NCBI GenBank assembly: GCA_023228945.1
Contig: JALOAI010000030.1
Coordinates: 1 to 53,592, forward strand
Length of the DNA stretch: 53,592 bases
Reading direction: 5' to 3'
Origin: Pigmentiphaga sp.
GTDB taxonomy: Bacteria > Pseudomonadota > Gammaproteobacteria > Burkholderiales > Burkholderiaceae_B
The translations under genes were made by a program, and so were the position numbers. This document shows, one piece after another, positions 8,639 through 17,104 of the stretch; positions within the stretch are counted from its first letter, which is position 1; each line of letters starts with the position of its first letter. The notes beneath the pieces are model-generated. The model was not told where the DNA came from. It was given only the letters and a program-made list of their open reading frames with translations, and ran no database searches.

Positions 8639-8675
8639 TCAACTTATTGACTAATAAACCGGCTTGCTTCATTAT
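8635..8675 (+). promoter_or_regulatory. MarR-type operator and promoter of the CoA-transferase operon
   Basis: The perfect inverted repeat TTAGTCAA-CTTA-TTGACTAA occupies 8635-8654, overlapping the marR stop codon. Its right arm contains TTGACT (8647-8652), followed after 17 bases by CATTAT (8670-8675), a plausible sigma-70 promoter for the gene starting at 8714. A repressor bound here would occlude the -35. Confidence 0.8.
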
Positions 8676-8713
8676 CCTCCGACGCTTCCCGTTCGGAGCC
8701 GGAGGATTTCCAT

Positions 8714-9958
8714 ATGTCCCACCCCCACCCAGCCGGCCCCCTGGCCGGTATGCCGGCCGGCGCCCTCGAGGGCGTCCGCGTGGTCGAGATCTGCAGTACC
8801 TTTGCCGGTCCGGCCTGCGCCCGGCTGCTCGCCGATTTCGGCGCCGATGTCATCAAGCTGGAACCCCGCGAGGGCGATCCCGTGCGCCAACTGGGCGACT
8901 TTGCCGATGGCGTTTCGCTCCAGGGTGTCAGCCTCATGCGCGGCAAGCGCATCATCGCGCTCGATCTCAAACACCCCGAAGGCCGGGCGATTGCTCATGA
9001 TCTGATCCGCAAGGCCGATATTCTGGTCGAGAATAACCGCCCCGGCGTCATGGAACGGTTGGGCTTCGGCTATGAGGAGCTATCCCGCGACAACCCTGGC
9101 CTGGTCATGGTGCGCATCAGCGGCTACGGACAAGACGGCCCCAATGCCCAACGGCCAGGCTATGGCGCAATCTGTGAGGCTTTTGGCGGCGTGCGCTACC
9201 TCACGGGCGACCCCGACCGGCCACCCAGTCGGGTGGCGTTGGCCACCACCGACTATCTCACCGCCGTGTATGCCGCCTTCGGCGCCATGATGGCCCTGTT
9301 CGTGCGACAACGCACCGGCAAGGGTCAGGTGGTCGATGCCGCCCTGTACGAAACCGCCTTTTCCATGATGGAAGGGCTGGTTCCGGCCTATCAGAAGCTC
9401 GGTAAGGTTCCGTTTCGCAACGGGCCCAATCTGCAGGCCTTCGCACCCAACAGCCTTTACCCCACGGCCGACGATAGCTATGTGCTGATCGCCGCCAACA
9501 ACAAGGCTACCTACGAGCGCCTGGTAGCCGTGATGCGACAACCGCACATGCTGACCGATCCGCGCTTTGCCACCCTGCGCGCCCGCGCCGAGAACATGGC
9601 GGCGGTGGATGCCGAGGTAACGAACTGGACCCGCCAACATACCGGGGCCGGCCTCGAGGCCATGCTGAACGAGGCGGGCGTCCCGGTGGCCCGGGTGTAC
9701 TCGATGGCCGACATTTTCCGGGATCCACACTACAAGGCGCGCGATATGTTGCTCGACGTCCCGCATCCGGTGCTCGGCACCACCGTCCAGACCGGCATCG
9801 TGCCCAAGTTGTCGGCAACGCCCGGCCGCGTGCGCCATGCCGGGCACGAAACCGGCGCCGACACCGAGGCCATCCTTCGCGACGAGCTCGGCTACGATGC
9901 CGCGCGCGTTGCCGCCCTGCTGGCCGATGGCGCCGTGGGCGCGCTGGCCGGAGGCTGA
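8714..9958 (+). CDS. CaiB/BaiF (class III) CoA-transferase
   Basis: A 414-residue class III CoA-transferase, which moves CoA between carboxylic acids through an enzyme-bound aspartyl thioester. It shows the family opening GVRVVEICSTFAGPACARLLADFGADVIKLEP, then SGYGQDGP and TTDYLTAVYAAFGAMMAL, where Asp180 is the likely catalytic residue. TGKGQVVDAALYE follows. A GGAGGA ribosome site precedes the ATG. It starts an operon with the second carboxyltransferase and the polyphosphate:AMP phosphotransferase. It probably activates or recycles the acid that the carboxylase makes or uses. The exact CoA donor and acceptor are unknown. Confidence 0.9.
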   Translation: MSHPHPAGPLAGMPAGALEGVRVVEICSTFAGPACARLLADFGADVIKLEPREGDPVRQLGDFADGVSLQGVSLMRGKRIIALDLKHPEGRAIAHDLIRKADILVENNRPGVMERLGFGYEELSRDNPGLVMVRISGYGQDGPNAQRPGYGAICEAFGGVRYLTGDPDRPPSRVALATTDYLTAVYAAFGAMMALFVRQRTGKGQVVDAALYETAFSMMEGLVPAYQKLGKVPFRNGPNLQAFAPNSLYPTADDSYVLIAANNKATYERLVAVMRQPHMLTDPRFATLRARAENMAAVDAEVTNWTRQHTGAGLEAMLNEAGVPVARVYSMADIFRDPHYKARDMLLDVPHPVLGTTVQTGIVPKLSATPGRVRHAGHETGADTEAILRDELGYDAARVAALLADGAVGALAGG

Positions 9959-9962
9959 TGGC

Positions 9963-11543
9963 ATGGCCCTGCATCCTTCCCACGAATGGCAGGCCGAACT
10001 GGCCGAAGCCGACTGGAGGCGCGAGCGCGCCGCCGCCATGGGTGGCCCCGAAGCGCTGGCCAAATGCCGCGAACGCGGCCAACTCAACGCACGCGAGCGG
10101 CTGCAGGCCCTGGTGGATCCCGGCAGTCTGCGCGAACTCGGCACCCTGGCCGGCAAAGGCCGCTACGACGACGACGGCAGGCCGGTCGACTTCACTCCGG
10201 CCAATCATGTTCTGGGCCTGGGTCGCATCCATGGCCAGCGTACGGTGGTGGTATCCGACGACTTCACGCTGCGCGGCGGCTCATCCGAAGCCACGGTGGC
10301 CGAAAAATGGATGTTTGCCGACCGCTACGCCCACGAGTACCGGGTACCACTGGTACGTCTGGTGCATAGCGCCGGCGGCAGCGTGCGCCTATTACAACAA
10401 ATGGGGCAAACCAAGATTCCCGGCTATGCCTTGTTGCCATCGGTGGCCTTGCTCGGCTTGGCGCCAGTGGTAGGCGTGGCCATGGGGCCCGCCGCCGGTC
10501 TTGGCGCAATCCGCGTTTGTACCGCGCACTTCTCGATCATGGTGCGCGGCACCAGCCAGGTATTCGCGGGTGGGCCGCCGGTGGTCAGGCAGGCCCTGGG
10601 CATCGACGTCGACAAAGAGGCCCTGGGCGGCGTCGGCGTGCATAAGGTCAGCGGCATCATCAACAATATCGCCGCCGATGATACCGAAGCCCTGCAACTG
10701 GCACGCCGCTTCCTTTCCTACCTGCCGCCCAATGTGTACTCCCAGCCAACCCGCGCAGCCGGCTCCGATCCGGTCGATCGCTGCGACCCTTGGCTCAACG
10801 ATGCCATCCCGCAAGACCGGCGGCGGGTCTTCGCGCCGCGCAAGGTTCTCCAGTCCCTGTGCGATCAGGATTCGATTTTTGAATTGACCCCTCAATATGG
10901 GGGCTCCTTGATCACCGCCCTGGCCAGGCTCGATGGCTACCCGGTGGGCATCATGATCAACAACCCGATGATCATGGGCGGCGCCCTGACTCGCGCCGCG
11001 GCGCAAAAGCTGGAACGCTTCGTCGACCTTTGCGACACGTTTCACCTGCCCATCGTCAACCTCGTCGACCAGCCCGGCTCCATGACCGGGCCCGACGCCG
11101 AACGCGATGGCACATTGGGCGCGGTGCTGCGCGCCAGCTCGGCCATCGAACAAAGCTCGGTACCGTGGATCGCCATCGTTCTGCGCCGCTGCTTCGGCCT
11201 GGCCGGCGGCATGCTCAGCCCGTGGGTGGGGCCCGACGGCATGGCGCTGCCCAACCGCTATGCCTGGCCCTCGGCGCGCTGGGGCTCGATCCCCATCGAG
11301 GGCGGCGTGGCCGCCGCCTTCAAGCGCGAGCTGGAAGACAGCCCCGACCCCGCCGCGCGCTTGCAGGAACTCGAAGCCTATTATCATCGCTTGGGATCCC
11401 CCCTGCGCACCGCCGAGCGCTTTGGCGTGATCGACGTGATCGAACCGGCCACCACCCGTCCGCTGCTTTGCGACTGGGCCGCCGACGCCTATGCCCGCAT
11501 CGCTTCCGGCCCCATCGGTCCAAAGGGGCGTACCATGCGCTGA
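9963..11543 (+). CDS. Second acyl-CoA carboxylase carboxyltransferase subunit
   Basis: A 526-residue member of the PccB/MmdA carboxyltransferase family. Landmarks are ARERLQALVDPGSLRELGTL, HGQRTVVVSDDFTLRGGSS, AGGSVRLLQQMG, FAGGPPVVRQALG, the second-half GGSLITALARLDGYPVGIMINNP, and LVDQPGSMTGPDAE. It differs widely from the carboxyltransferase at 4775-6406, so this is not a recent duplication. The start is the ATG five bases after the CoA-transferase stop, with GGAG about nine bases before it. The single carboxylase and carrier in the region presumably serve both transferases, either as a mixed complex or as two enzymes. The acceptor is unknown. Confidence 0.9.
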   Translation: MALHPSHEWQAELAEADWRRERAAAMGGPEALAKCRERGQLNARERLQALVDPGSLRELGTLAGKGRYDDDGRPVDFTPANHVLGLGRIHGQRTVVVSDDFTLRGGSSEATVAEKWMFADRYAHEYRVPLVRLVHSAGGSVRLLQQMGQTKIPGYALLPSVALLGLAPVVGVAMGPAAGLGAIRVCTAHFSIMVRGTSQVFAGGPPVVRQALGIDVDKEALGGVGVHKVSGIINNIAADDTEALQLARRFLSYLPPNVYSQPTRAAGSDPVDRCDPWLNDAIPQDRRRVFAPRKVLQSLCDQDSIFELTPQYGGSLITALARLDGYPVGIMINNPMIMGGALTRAAAQKLERFVDLCDTFHLPIVNLVDQPGSMTGPDAERDGTLGAVLRASSAIEQSSVPWIAIVLRRCFGLAGGMLSPWVGPDGMALPNRYAWPSARWGSIPIEGGVAAAFKRELEDSPDPAARLQELEAYYHRLGSPLRTAERFGVIDVIEPATTRPLLCDWAADAYARIASGPIGPKGRTMR

Positions 11544-11567
11544 TGTTTGAAATCCGCAGGAGGTGCC

Positions 11568-13028
11568 ATGCTGGAGTACGCCGAAACCGACCCCGCCCTG
11601 CCCGGCAATCATTTCCATCGGGTCGAAGACCAACTGCGTACCGAACTTCTCTTGCGGCAATACGAGCTGCTGCGCCACGCCGATCGCACCATCCTGCTCC
11701 TGATCGCGGGGATCGACGGCGTCGGCAAAGGCTCCACGATCAACCAGCTGAATGAATGGCTGGACCCGCGCCACATCCACACCCTGGCCTTCGATCGGCC
11801 CACCCCCGAAGAACGCCGGCGCCCGCCCATGTGGCGCTATTGGAACGCCCTGCCGCCCAAGGGCCATATCGGCCTGATATTCGGCTCCTGGTACAGCCCC
11901 CTGCTGCTCGACGCCTACCAGGACCGCTTGAGCGCCAGCCGTCTGGCGCGCGAGGCCCAGACCATACGCCGCTTCGAAGACATGCTGATTGCCGAGAATG
12001 TGCTGGTGGTCAAGTTCTGGTATCACATGTCGCGGCATGCGCAACAGGCGCGCTGCCAACAAATGCTGGCCGACCCCGATACGGCCTGGCGGGTGTCGGA
12101 AGCCGACTTGCGGGTGGTACGCCACTACGATGACATCCGCCACGGCGCCGTGCGGGTCCTGCAGGCCACGCAGAACGCAAATGCTCCCTGGCACGTGATT
12201 CCCAGCGCCGACCCGCATCACCGCATCGTGGCCACGGCGCGCCTCCTGCGCGATGCCCTGGTGAATCCACTACCGCCCAAGCCCTCGCTCCCGGCGCCCC
12301 AGCCACATCCCGATCAGTTGAGCGCGCTCGATTATCGCCAAACGATCACCAAGGCCGATTACGAGGCGCAACTACCGCACTGGCAGGGTCGTCTCAGCCG
12401 GGCCGTGCGCCGGCCATCGTTCGCCAAACGCTCGTTGGTGCTGGTGTTCGAGGGCGACGATGCCGCCGGCAAGGGGGGCACCATCCGCCGCATCGCCCAT
12501 GCCCTGGATGTCCGGCAATACCACATCATGCCGGTCTCGGCGCCCAACGATGTGGAGCGTTCCCATCCTTATCTCTGGCGTTTCTGGCGCAACGTGCCGC
12601 CCCGAGGACGCATCGGCATCTTCGATCGCTCCTGGTATGGTCGGGTGCTGATCGAACGCGTCGAACAGCTCACCTCTCCTTCCGACTGGGAGCGCGCCTA
12701 CACCGAGATCAAGGACTTCGAACATGAATGGGTGGCGCACGGCGCCATCCTGCTGAAATTCTGGTTGGCCATTACCCAGCGTGAGCAGCTCAAGCGCTTT
12801 CACGCCCGCGAAAAATCGCCATTCAAATCCTTCAAGCTCACGCCCGACGACTGGCGCAACCGCGAGCTCAATCCGCAGTACCGCGCCGCGGCCTCGGAGA
12901 TGCTGGAGCGCACCCACACGGAATCCGCGCCGTGGCATGTGATCGCAACGGACGACAAGCGGCTGGCCAGGGTGACTGTCTTGCGTACGATCGCGGAGGC
13001 GCTGGAGGGAAGGTTGGGCGAGGGCTAG
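11568..13028 (+). CDS. pap: Polyphosphate:AMP phosphotransferase (two-domain PPK2)
   Basis: A 486-residue fusion of two PPK2 domains, the layout of class II PPK2 enzymes that make ADP from AMP and polyphosphate. The N-terminal domain has Walker A GIDGVGKGST at 48-57. The C-terminal domain has GDDAAGKGGT at 296-305 and FDRSWYGRV at 352-360. In the N-terminal domain the matching Walker B-like segment reads IFGSWYSP (104-111), lacking the Asp-Arg pair, so catalysis probably rests on the C-terminal half. AGGAGG lies four bases before the ATG. It starts 24 bases after the second carboxyltransferase in the same direction, so it is likely cotranscribed and may help recover AMP during acid activation. 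Confidence 0.9.
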   Translation: MLEYAETDPALPGNHFHRVEDQLRTELLLRQYELLRHADRTILLLIAGIDGVGKGSTINQLNEWLDPRHIHTLAFDRPTPEERRRPPMWRYWNALPPKGHIGLIFGSWYSPLLLDAYQDRLSASRLAREAQTIRRFEDMLIAENVLVVKFWYHMSRHAQQARCQQMLADPDTAWRVSEADLRVVRHYDDIRHGAVRVLQATQNANAPWHVIPSADPHHRIVATARLLRDALVNPLPPKPSLPAPQPHPDQLSALDYRQTITKADYEAQLPHWQGRLSRAVRRPSFAKRSLVLVFEGDDAAGKGGTIRRIAHALDVRQYHIMPVSAPNDVERSHPYLWRFWRNVPPRGRIGIFDRSWYGRVLIERVEQLTSPSDWERAYTEIKDFEHEWVAHGAILLKFWLAITQREQLKRFHAREKSPFKSFKLTPDDWRNRELNPQYRAAASEMLERTHTESAPWHVIATDDKRLARVTVLRTIAEALEGRLGEG

Positions 13029-13078
13029 ATGGGCGCGCCGCCAGGCGCGAGCCCTGCCTGCGAGGCCGGGCAAAAGCC

Positions 13079-14071
13079 CTATTGGCGCATGCCGCCCGAC
13101 TCCGCGAGCGCTTCATAGCGCGCCAGCTCGGCCGCGATCAATTCCGCCAGCGGCTCCTGTCCGCTCGCCATCGTCATGGCCGCCCGTTGCAGCGAATCGC
13201 GGACGGCGGGGTCCTGCAAGGCCCCCGCCAGCGCCATGCCCAGGCGCTCGCGCGCCGCTTCGGGGATGCCCGCCGGCGCCACCAGCGCAAACCAGCCCTC
13301 CAGCGAGTAGCCGGCCAGGTCCGGATGTTCGTTCAGCGTGGGCACGTCCGGCATCACCGGCGAACGCTCGAGTCCCGTGCTGCCCAGGATGCGCAGCCGG
13401 CCGTCCTGGGCCAGTGGCAATGCCGCCGTCGGCGACACCATCGCCACCTCAAGGCGGCCCGCCACCAGATCACTGGTCAACGGCGCCACGCCCCGGTACG
13501 GAATATGAACCATGGTGAACTTGCCGGTCTGCTGCAACAGCTCCCCGGCGAAATGCAGGACCGACCCCACCCCGGAGCTGCCGAAGCTGAAACGGTCGCC
13601 ACGGCTGCGCGCCTCGGCCAGAAACTCGTCCAGCGTCGCCAACCCGGCGCCGGGACTGGCGGCCAGCAGCACGGGCGCCCGCGCGATCAGGCCGATCGGA
13701 GCAAAGGCAGTGCGGGGGTCATAGGGCTGCCCCGGATTCAAGGTCTTGGTCGCCGCCAGCTCGTTGTTCGAACCGACGAACACGGTATAGCCATCGGGCT
13801 CCGCCCGGGCTGCACGCTGCGCGCCGATCGTACCCGCGGCTCCGCCAATGTTCTCCACCACCGTCGCCACGCCCAGTTCGCGCGACATGGCCTCGGCCAG
13901 CACGCGCGCCACCTGGTCCACCGAGCCGCCCGCGGGATAGCCGACCAGTAGCGTCACCGGCCGCTGCGGGTACTCGGCCGCCCGGGCCGGCAGCGTGAAC
14001 GTGAAGGCAGCCATGACGGCCGCGGCGACACACCAGACCCTGCGGGTCGCTTGAAGCAGGTTGCAAGACAT
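13079..14071 (-). CDS. Bug/TctC family receptor
   Basis: A 330-residue periplasmic Bug receptor with a signal peptide ending near LPARAAEYPQRPV. Core motifs are LLVGYPAGGSVDQVARVLAE, VVENIGGAAGTIGAQ, EPDGYTVFVGSN and VHIPYRGVAPLTSDLVAG. It lies 21 bases downstream of the M20 amidohydrolase gene on the same strand, so it should capture that enzyme's substrate or an analogue. It converges with the polyphosphate phosphotransferase gene across 50 bases that contain no clear T-run terminator. No cognate TctAB genes are near. The ligand is unknown. Confidence 0.92.
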   Translation of the reverse strand: MSCNLLQATRRVWCVAAAVMAAFTFTLPARAAEYPQRPVTLLVGYPAGGSVDQVARVLAEAMSRELGVATVVENIGGAAGTIGAQRAARAEPDGYTVFVGSNNELAATKTLNPGQPYDPRTAFAPIGLIARAPVLLAASPGAGLATLDEFLAEARSRGDRFSFGSSGVGSVLHFAGELLQQTGKFTMVHIPYRGVAPLTSDLVAGRLEVAMVSPTAALPLAQDGRLRILGSTGLERSPVMPDVPTLNEHPDLAGYSLEGWFALVAPAGIPEAARERLGMALAGALQDPAVRDSLQRAAMTMASGQEPLAELIAAELARYEALAESGGMRQ

Positions 14072-14092
14072 GAGATTTCCTTATCAAAAGCG

Positions 14093-15331
14093 TCAGGCGG
14101 AGGCTTCCGTCCAAGGCAGGCAAGAGCGGTATCGGGAAGACAGGAATTGTTCGGCCAGGTTGACCCAGTACGTGGCTGCCACCGGCAGCGCCGCATCGTT
14201 GAAGTCGTAACCGGGATTGTGCGGAGAACAGCCGCCGGTGGCGTGGTGGTCGCCTTCTCCGTTGCCCACGATCAGATAGCTGCCCGGGCAGGCTTCCAGG
14301 AGGAAGGAGAAATCCTCGCTGCCCGTCAGCGGCTGCAGGTCGTCCAGCAACGCCTCCTGGCCGAACACCTGGCGTGCCACTTCCCGTGCAAACCGGGTGG
14401 GGCCGTCATGGTTGACCAAGGCGGGGTAGCGCCAGTGGTAGTCGACGTCCACGACCACGCCCAAGGCCTCACCCTGGACCCGGGCCAGTTCGGTGATGCG
14501 TTCGCGCAAGGCCTGCCGCACCTCGGGCCGGTAGGCGCGCACCGACAGCCGGAGCTCGACCTCATCGGGGATCACGTTGGGCGCCGAGCCCGCATGGATG
14601 GCGCCCACGGTCACCACAGCCATGTCGCGCGGGTCCACGTTGCGCGACACCACCGTCTGCAGCGCCAGCACGAGATGCGCCGCCGCCACGACGGGGTCCT
14701 GGGTGAGATGGGGCGTGGAGCCATGGCCACCCTTGCCGCGCACCGTGAGATACACCGAATCGGACGAAGCCATGAAATGGCCTGAACGGAAGCCCAGCCG
14801 ACCCACTGGAAAGCCCGGCATGTTGTGCAGGGCAAAGACGGCATCGCAGGGGAATTGCTCGAACAGCCCTTCCTCCACCATGCGGCGGCCGCCACCCAGG
14901 CTTTCCTCCGCCGGCTGGAAGATCAGATTGAGCGTACCGTCGAACCCGCGTGTACGGGCCAGGCACTGCGCCGCAGCGAGCAGGATGGCCGTATGGCCAT
15001 CATGTCCGCAGGCGTGCATCTTGCCGGCATGCCGGCTGGCATAGGGCAGCCCCGTTGTCTCCTGGATGGGCAGGGCGTCCATGTCGGCGCGGATGCCGAG
15101 CCGGCGCGGCCCCTCCCCCAGCCGCAACTGGCCGACCACGCCGGTGCCGCCCAGGCCCCGATGCACGGCGTAGCCCCAGGAAGCCAGGCGCTCGGCCACC
15201 AGGTCGCTGGTGGCGAATTCCTCGAAGCCCAGCTCGGGGTGCGCGTGCAGGTGGCGGCGCAAGGCCACCATGTCGTCCCGGGTGCGGGCGACCTCGGGAT
15301 GGATGGCGCTGGAGGGGATGTCTGGCGGCAT
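14093..15331 (-). CDS. M20 family amidohydrolase
   Basis: A 412-residue zinc-dependent M20D amidohydrolase of the hippurate hydrolase/IAA-amino-acid hydrolase type, which splits N-acyl amino acids. Metal-site motifs are ADMDALPIQE, HACGHDGHTA and FQPAEE, followed by the lid domain (KGGHGSTPHLTQDP) and the late GSEDFSF. There is no signal peptide, so it should act in the cytoplasm. The start MPPDIPSS was chosen because the longer reading frame runs into the divergent promoter region before the LysR gene at 15501. It is cotranscribed with the following Bug receptor and is probably controlled by that LysR protein. The exact N-acyl substrate is not evident. Confidence 0.88.
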   Translation of the reverse strand: MPPDIPSSAIHPEVARTRDDMVALRRHLHAHPELGFEEFATSDLVAERLASWGYAVHRGLGGTGVVGQLRLGEGPRRLGIRADMDALPIQETTGLPYASRHAGKMHACGHDGHTAILLAAAQCLARTRGFDGTLNLIFQPAEESLGGGRRMVEEGLFEQFPCDAVFALHNMPGFPVGRLGFRSGHFMASSDSVYLTVRGKGGHGSTPHLTQDPVVAAAHLVLALQTVVSRNVDPRDMAVVTVGAIHAGSAPNVIPDEVELRLSVRAYRPEVRQALRERITELARVQGEALGVVVDVDYHWRYPALVNHDGPTRFAREVARQVFGQEALLDDLQPLTGSEDFSFLLEACPGSYLIVGNGEGDHHATGGCSPHNPGYDFNDAALPVAATYWVNLAEQFLSSRYRSCLPWTEASA

Positions 15332-15500
15332 GCGGATTCTCGGCCTCTCGTAAACGGCGCCCAACGCGCCACCGATGCAGTCTAGGGATTCGGCCCCACG
15401 GCCTCCAGACGGGGAGGCGCTATCATGACAGGCATTGCCATCCCCCCTCCGGGGCATTCTTTTCCCTCCGCCCACGGCCTGCCGCCTGCCGCTCGACCCC

Positions 15501-16466
15501 ATGACGCTCCTGAAGCCCCAGCAGCTACGCTACTTCGCCGCCCTGGCCAGCCACGGCAGCATCCGCGCCGCAGCGCGCGCCCTGAACGTGAGTCAGGCGT
15601 CGGTCACGCAAGGCCTGCGCGAGCTGGAAGAGGACGTAGGCCTGGCCCTGATCCTGCGCGGCAACCAGGGCGCGGGTCTCACCGAGGCGGGCCGTCAGCT
15701 TCTGCCTCACGCCCAGGCCATCCTCGAACAGATGCGGCGCGCCGGCACCGAACTGGAACGCCTGCGCCAGCGGCCGGCGCCCCACCGCTTGGCCATCGGC
15801 GTCACGCCCTGGATCGCCTCGACCCTGCTGCCCCACGCGCTCAACGCCTTGCGCGCCGAAGTGCCCGATATCCAGCTCGAAATCGCCGAAGGGCTCTCCG
15901 CAACTGGGCATCCCCGCCTCCGCGAGGGCAGCCTGGACGTGCTGCTGGCGCGCACCGCTCCCCTGGAACTACCCACCGACCTCCAGGCGCGACCGCTGTT
16001 CGCCTACGATCTCGTCGTCACCACCCGGCAGGGCCATCCACTGGCCGACGCACAGCACCTGGCTCAGCTCGACGGCGCGGAGTGGCTGCTCAATTACACG
16101 CCCCAGGAAGCGCCCGCGCTGTTCCATCAATTGTTCGGCCAGCACGGCTTGGCTACGCCGCACATGCGCATCCACCTCGTCTATTCGTTCTCGCTCATGC
16201 TGGCGCTGCTGCAGCATACCGACATGCTCAGCTTCTGCCCGTGGCCCCTGGTGGAAGCGCTGGGCCGCCCGAACAACCTGGCTCCCGTCATGCTGCGCGA
16301 GAGCTTTCTTCCCCATACGGTGAGCATCATCCAGCGTCGGGGCAACCGCCTGCCCTGGGTAGCCGAACGCTTCGTGGCGCACCTGATCGAGCAGATCCAC
16401 CGCGCGGGCCAGACCGGAGACGCGCGCCTGCGGCGCGTCATGCAGTCGGTGGAGGTGCTGGTCTGA
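15501..16466 (+). CDS. LysR family transcriptional regulator
   Basis: A 321-residue LysR regulator. The N-terminal helix-turn-helix reads LKPQQLRYFAALASHGSIRAAARALNVSQASVTQGLRELEEDVGLAL, followed by the co-inducer domain. It is divergent from the M20 amidohydrolase-Bug operon across 169 bases, the usual arrangement of a LysR protein and its target. The ATG at 15501 gives the standard LysR start. A longer frame would add an atypical extension. No ribosome site is obvious. It probably senses an N-acyl amino acid or its acid product, but that is inference. Confidence 0.9.
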   Translation: MTLLKPQQLRYFAALASHGSIRAAARALNVSQASVTQGLRELEEDVGLALILRGNQGAGLTEAGRQLLPHAQAILEQMRRAGTELERLRQRPAPHRLAIGVTPWIASTLLPHALNALRAEVPDIQLEIAEGLSATGHPRLREGSLDVLLARTAPLELPTDLQARPLFAYDLVVTTRQGHPLADAQHLAQLDGAEWLLNYTPQEAPALFHQLFGQHGLATPHMRIHLVYSFSLMLALLQHTDMLSFCPWPLVEALGRPNNLAPVMLRESFLPHTVSIIQRRGNRLPWVAERFVAHLIEQIHRAGQTGDARLRRVMQSVEVLV

Positions 16467-16496
16467 GGGCCTGCCGAAGGCGCGTCACACCGCGGA

Positions 16497-16937
16497 CTAC
16501 AGCTCGCAGAGTCGCCGCAGCCCCCGCATGAAGTTGTCGTAGTCGAGGCCGGCCAGGGCCTCGCTCAGGCGGGCCTCGTGGCGCTCGACTTCCCTGCGCA
16601 GCTGGCGCATCGCCCGCCGCCCGTCGTCGGTGAGCCGCAGCAGCACCGTGCGCCGGTCTTCCGGAGTCCGCTCGCGCACGAGCCAGCCTTTATCGTGAAG
16701 TTTCTCGATGATGGGCACCATGGTCGAACGGTTAAGCCCCAAGGCTTCGGCCACCACACCCTGCGCCACCACCTCGTTGTTCGCCAACACCTCCAGCGTG
16801 CCAAACATGGCGGTGGTCATCCCCAGCTCCGCCAGCGCGGCATCGAGCTGCCTAAGAGCTGCCGCATTGGCGTGACGCAAGCGAAAGCCCACCAGATCGT
16901 CGAGCATTCCCAAGGAGAGCGAAGGCGTGGTCGTCAT
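16497..16937 (-). CDS. MarR family transcriptional regulator
   Basis: A 146-residue MarR regulator with helix-turn-helix and wing AQGVVAEALGLNRSTMVPIIEKLHDKGWLVRERTPEDRRTVLLRLTDDGRRAM. It is divergent from the amidohydrolase gene at 17105, with a 167-base shared control region that contains a strong promoter and an imperfect palindrome. This fits a repressor of the amidohydrolase and the following Bug genes. Its recognition helix differs from that of the regulator at 8153, and no TTAGTCAA-type site occurs here, so the two control separate regulons. Confidence 0.88.
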   Translation of the reverse strand: MTTTPSLSLGMLDDLVGFRLRHANAAALRQLDAALAELGMTTAMFGTLEVLANNEVVAQGVVAEALGLNRSTMVPIIEKLHDKGWLVRERTPEDRRTVLLRLTDDGRRAMRQLRREVERHEARLSEALAGLDYDNFMRGLRRLCEL

Positions 16938-17033
16938 AAAGCGAATTCAGTAAGCAGCGAGATCGATGGCAAGGCGCAGGGCCGGCCCCCGCCGCAAGGA
17001 TACGCCGATATCCCATACAAGTTTTGGAATACT

Positions 17034-17079
17034 GTTTGATATAAACATGTTTGACGACGAACATCTTTGCCGATATGCT
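17034..17079 (+). promoter_or_regulatory. Promoter and putative operator of the amidohydrolase operon
   Basis: TTGACG at 17051-17056 and TATGCT at 17074-17079 are separated by exactly 17 bases. Just upstream, the palindromic GTTT-GATAT-AAAC (17034-17046) and the adjoining AAACATGTTT (17043-17052) run into the -35 box and could be the MarR binding site. Confidence 0.6.
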
Positions 17080-17104
17080 AGCCGCATCCCATCAGGAGAC
17101 CCTC

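Noticed and set aside
11042..11254. Small minus-strand frame inside the second carboxyltransferase
   Set aside because: No ribosome site or motif; antisense of a conserved coding region.
10392..12221. Long minus-strand open frame across the carboxyltransferase and polyphosphate phosphotransferase genes
   Set aside because: Antisense to two well-recognised genes, spans their junction, and has no motif or ribosome site.
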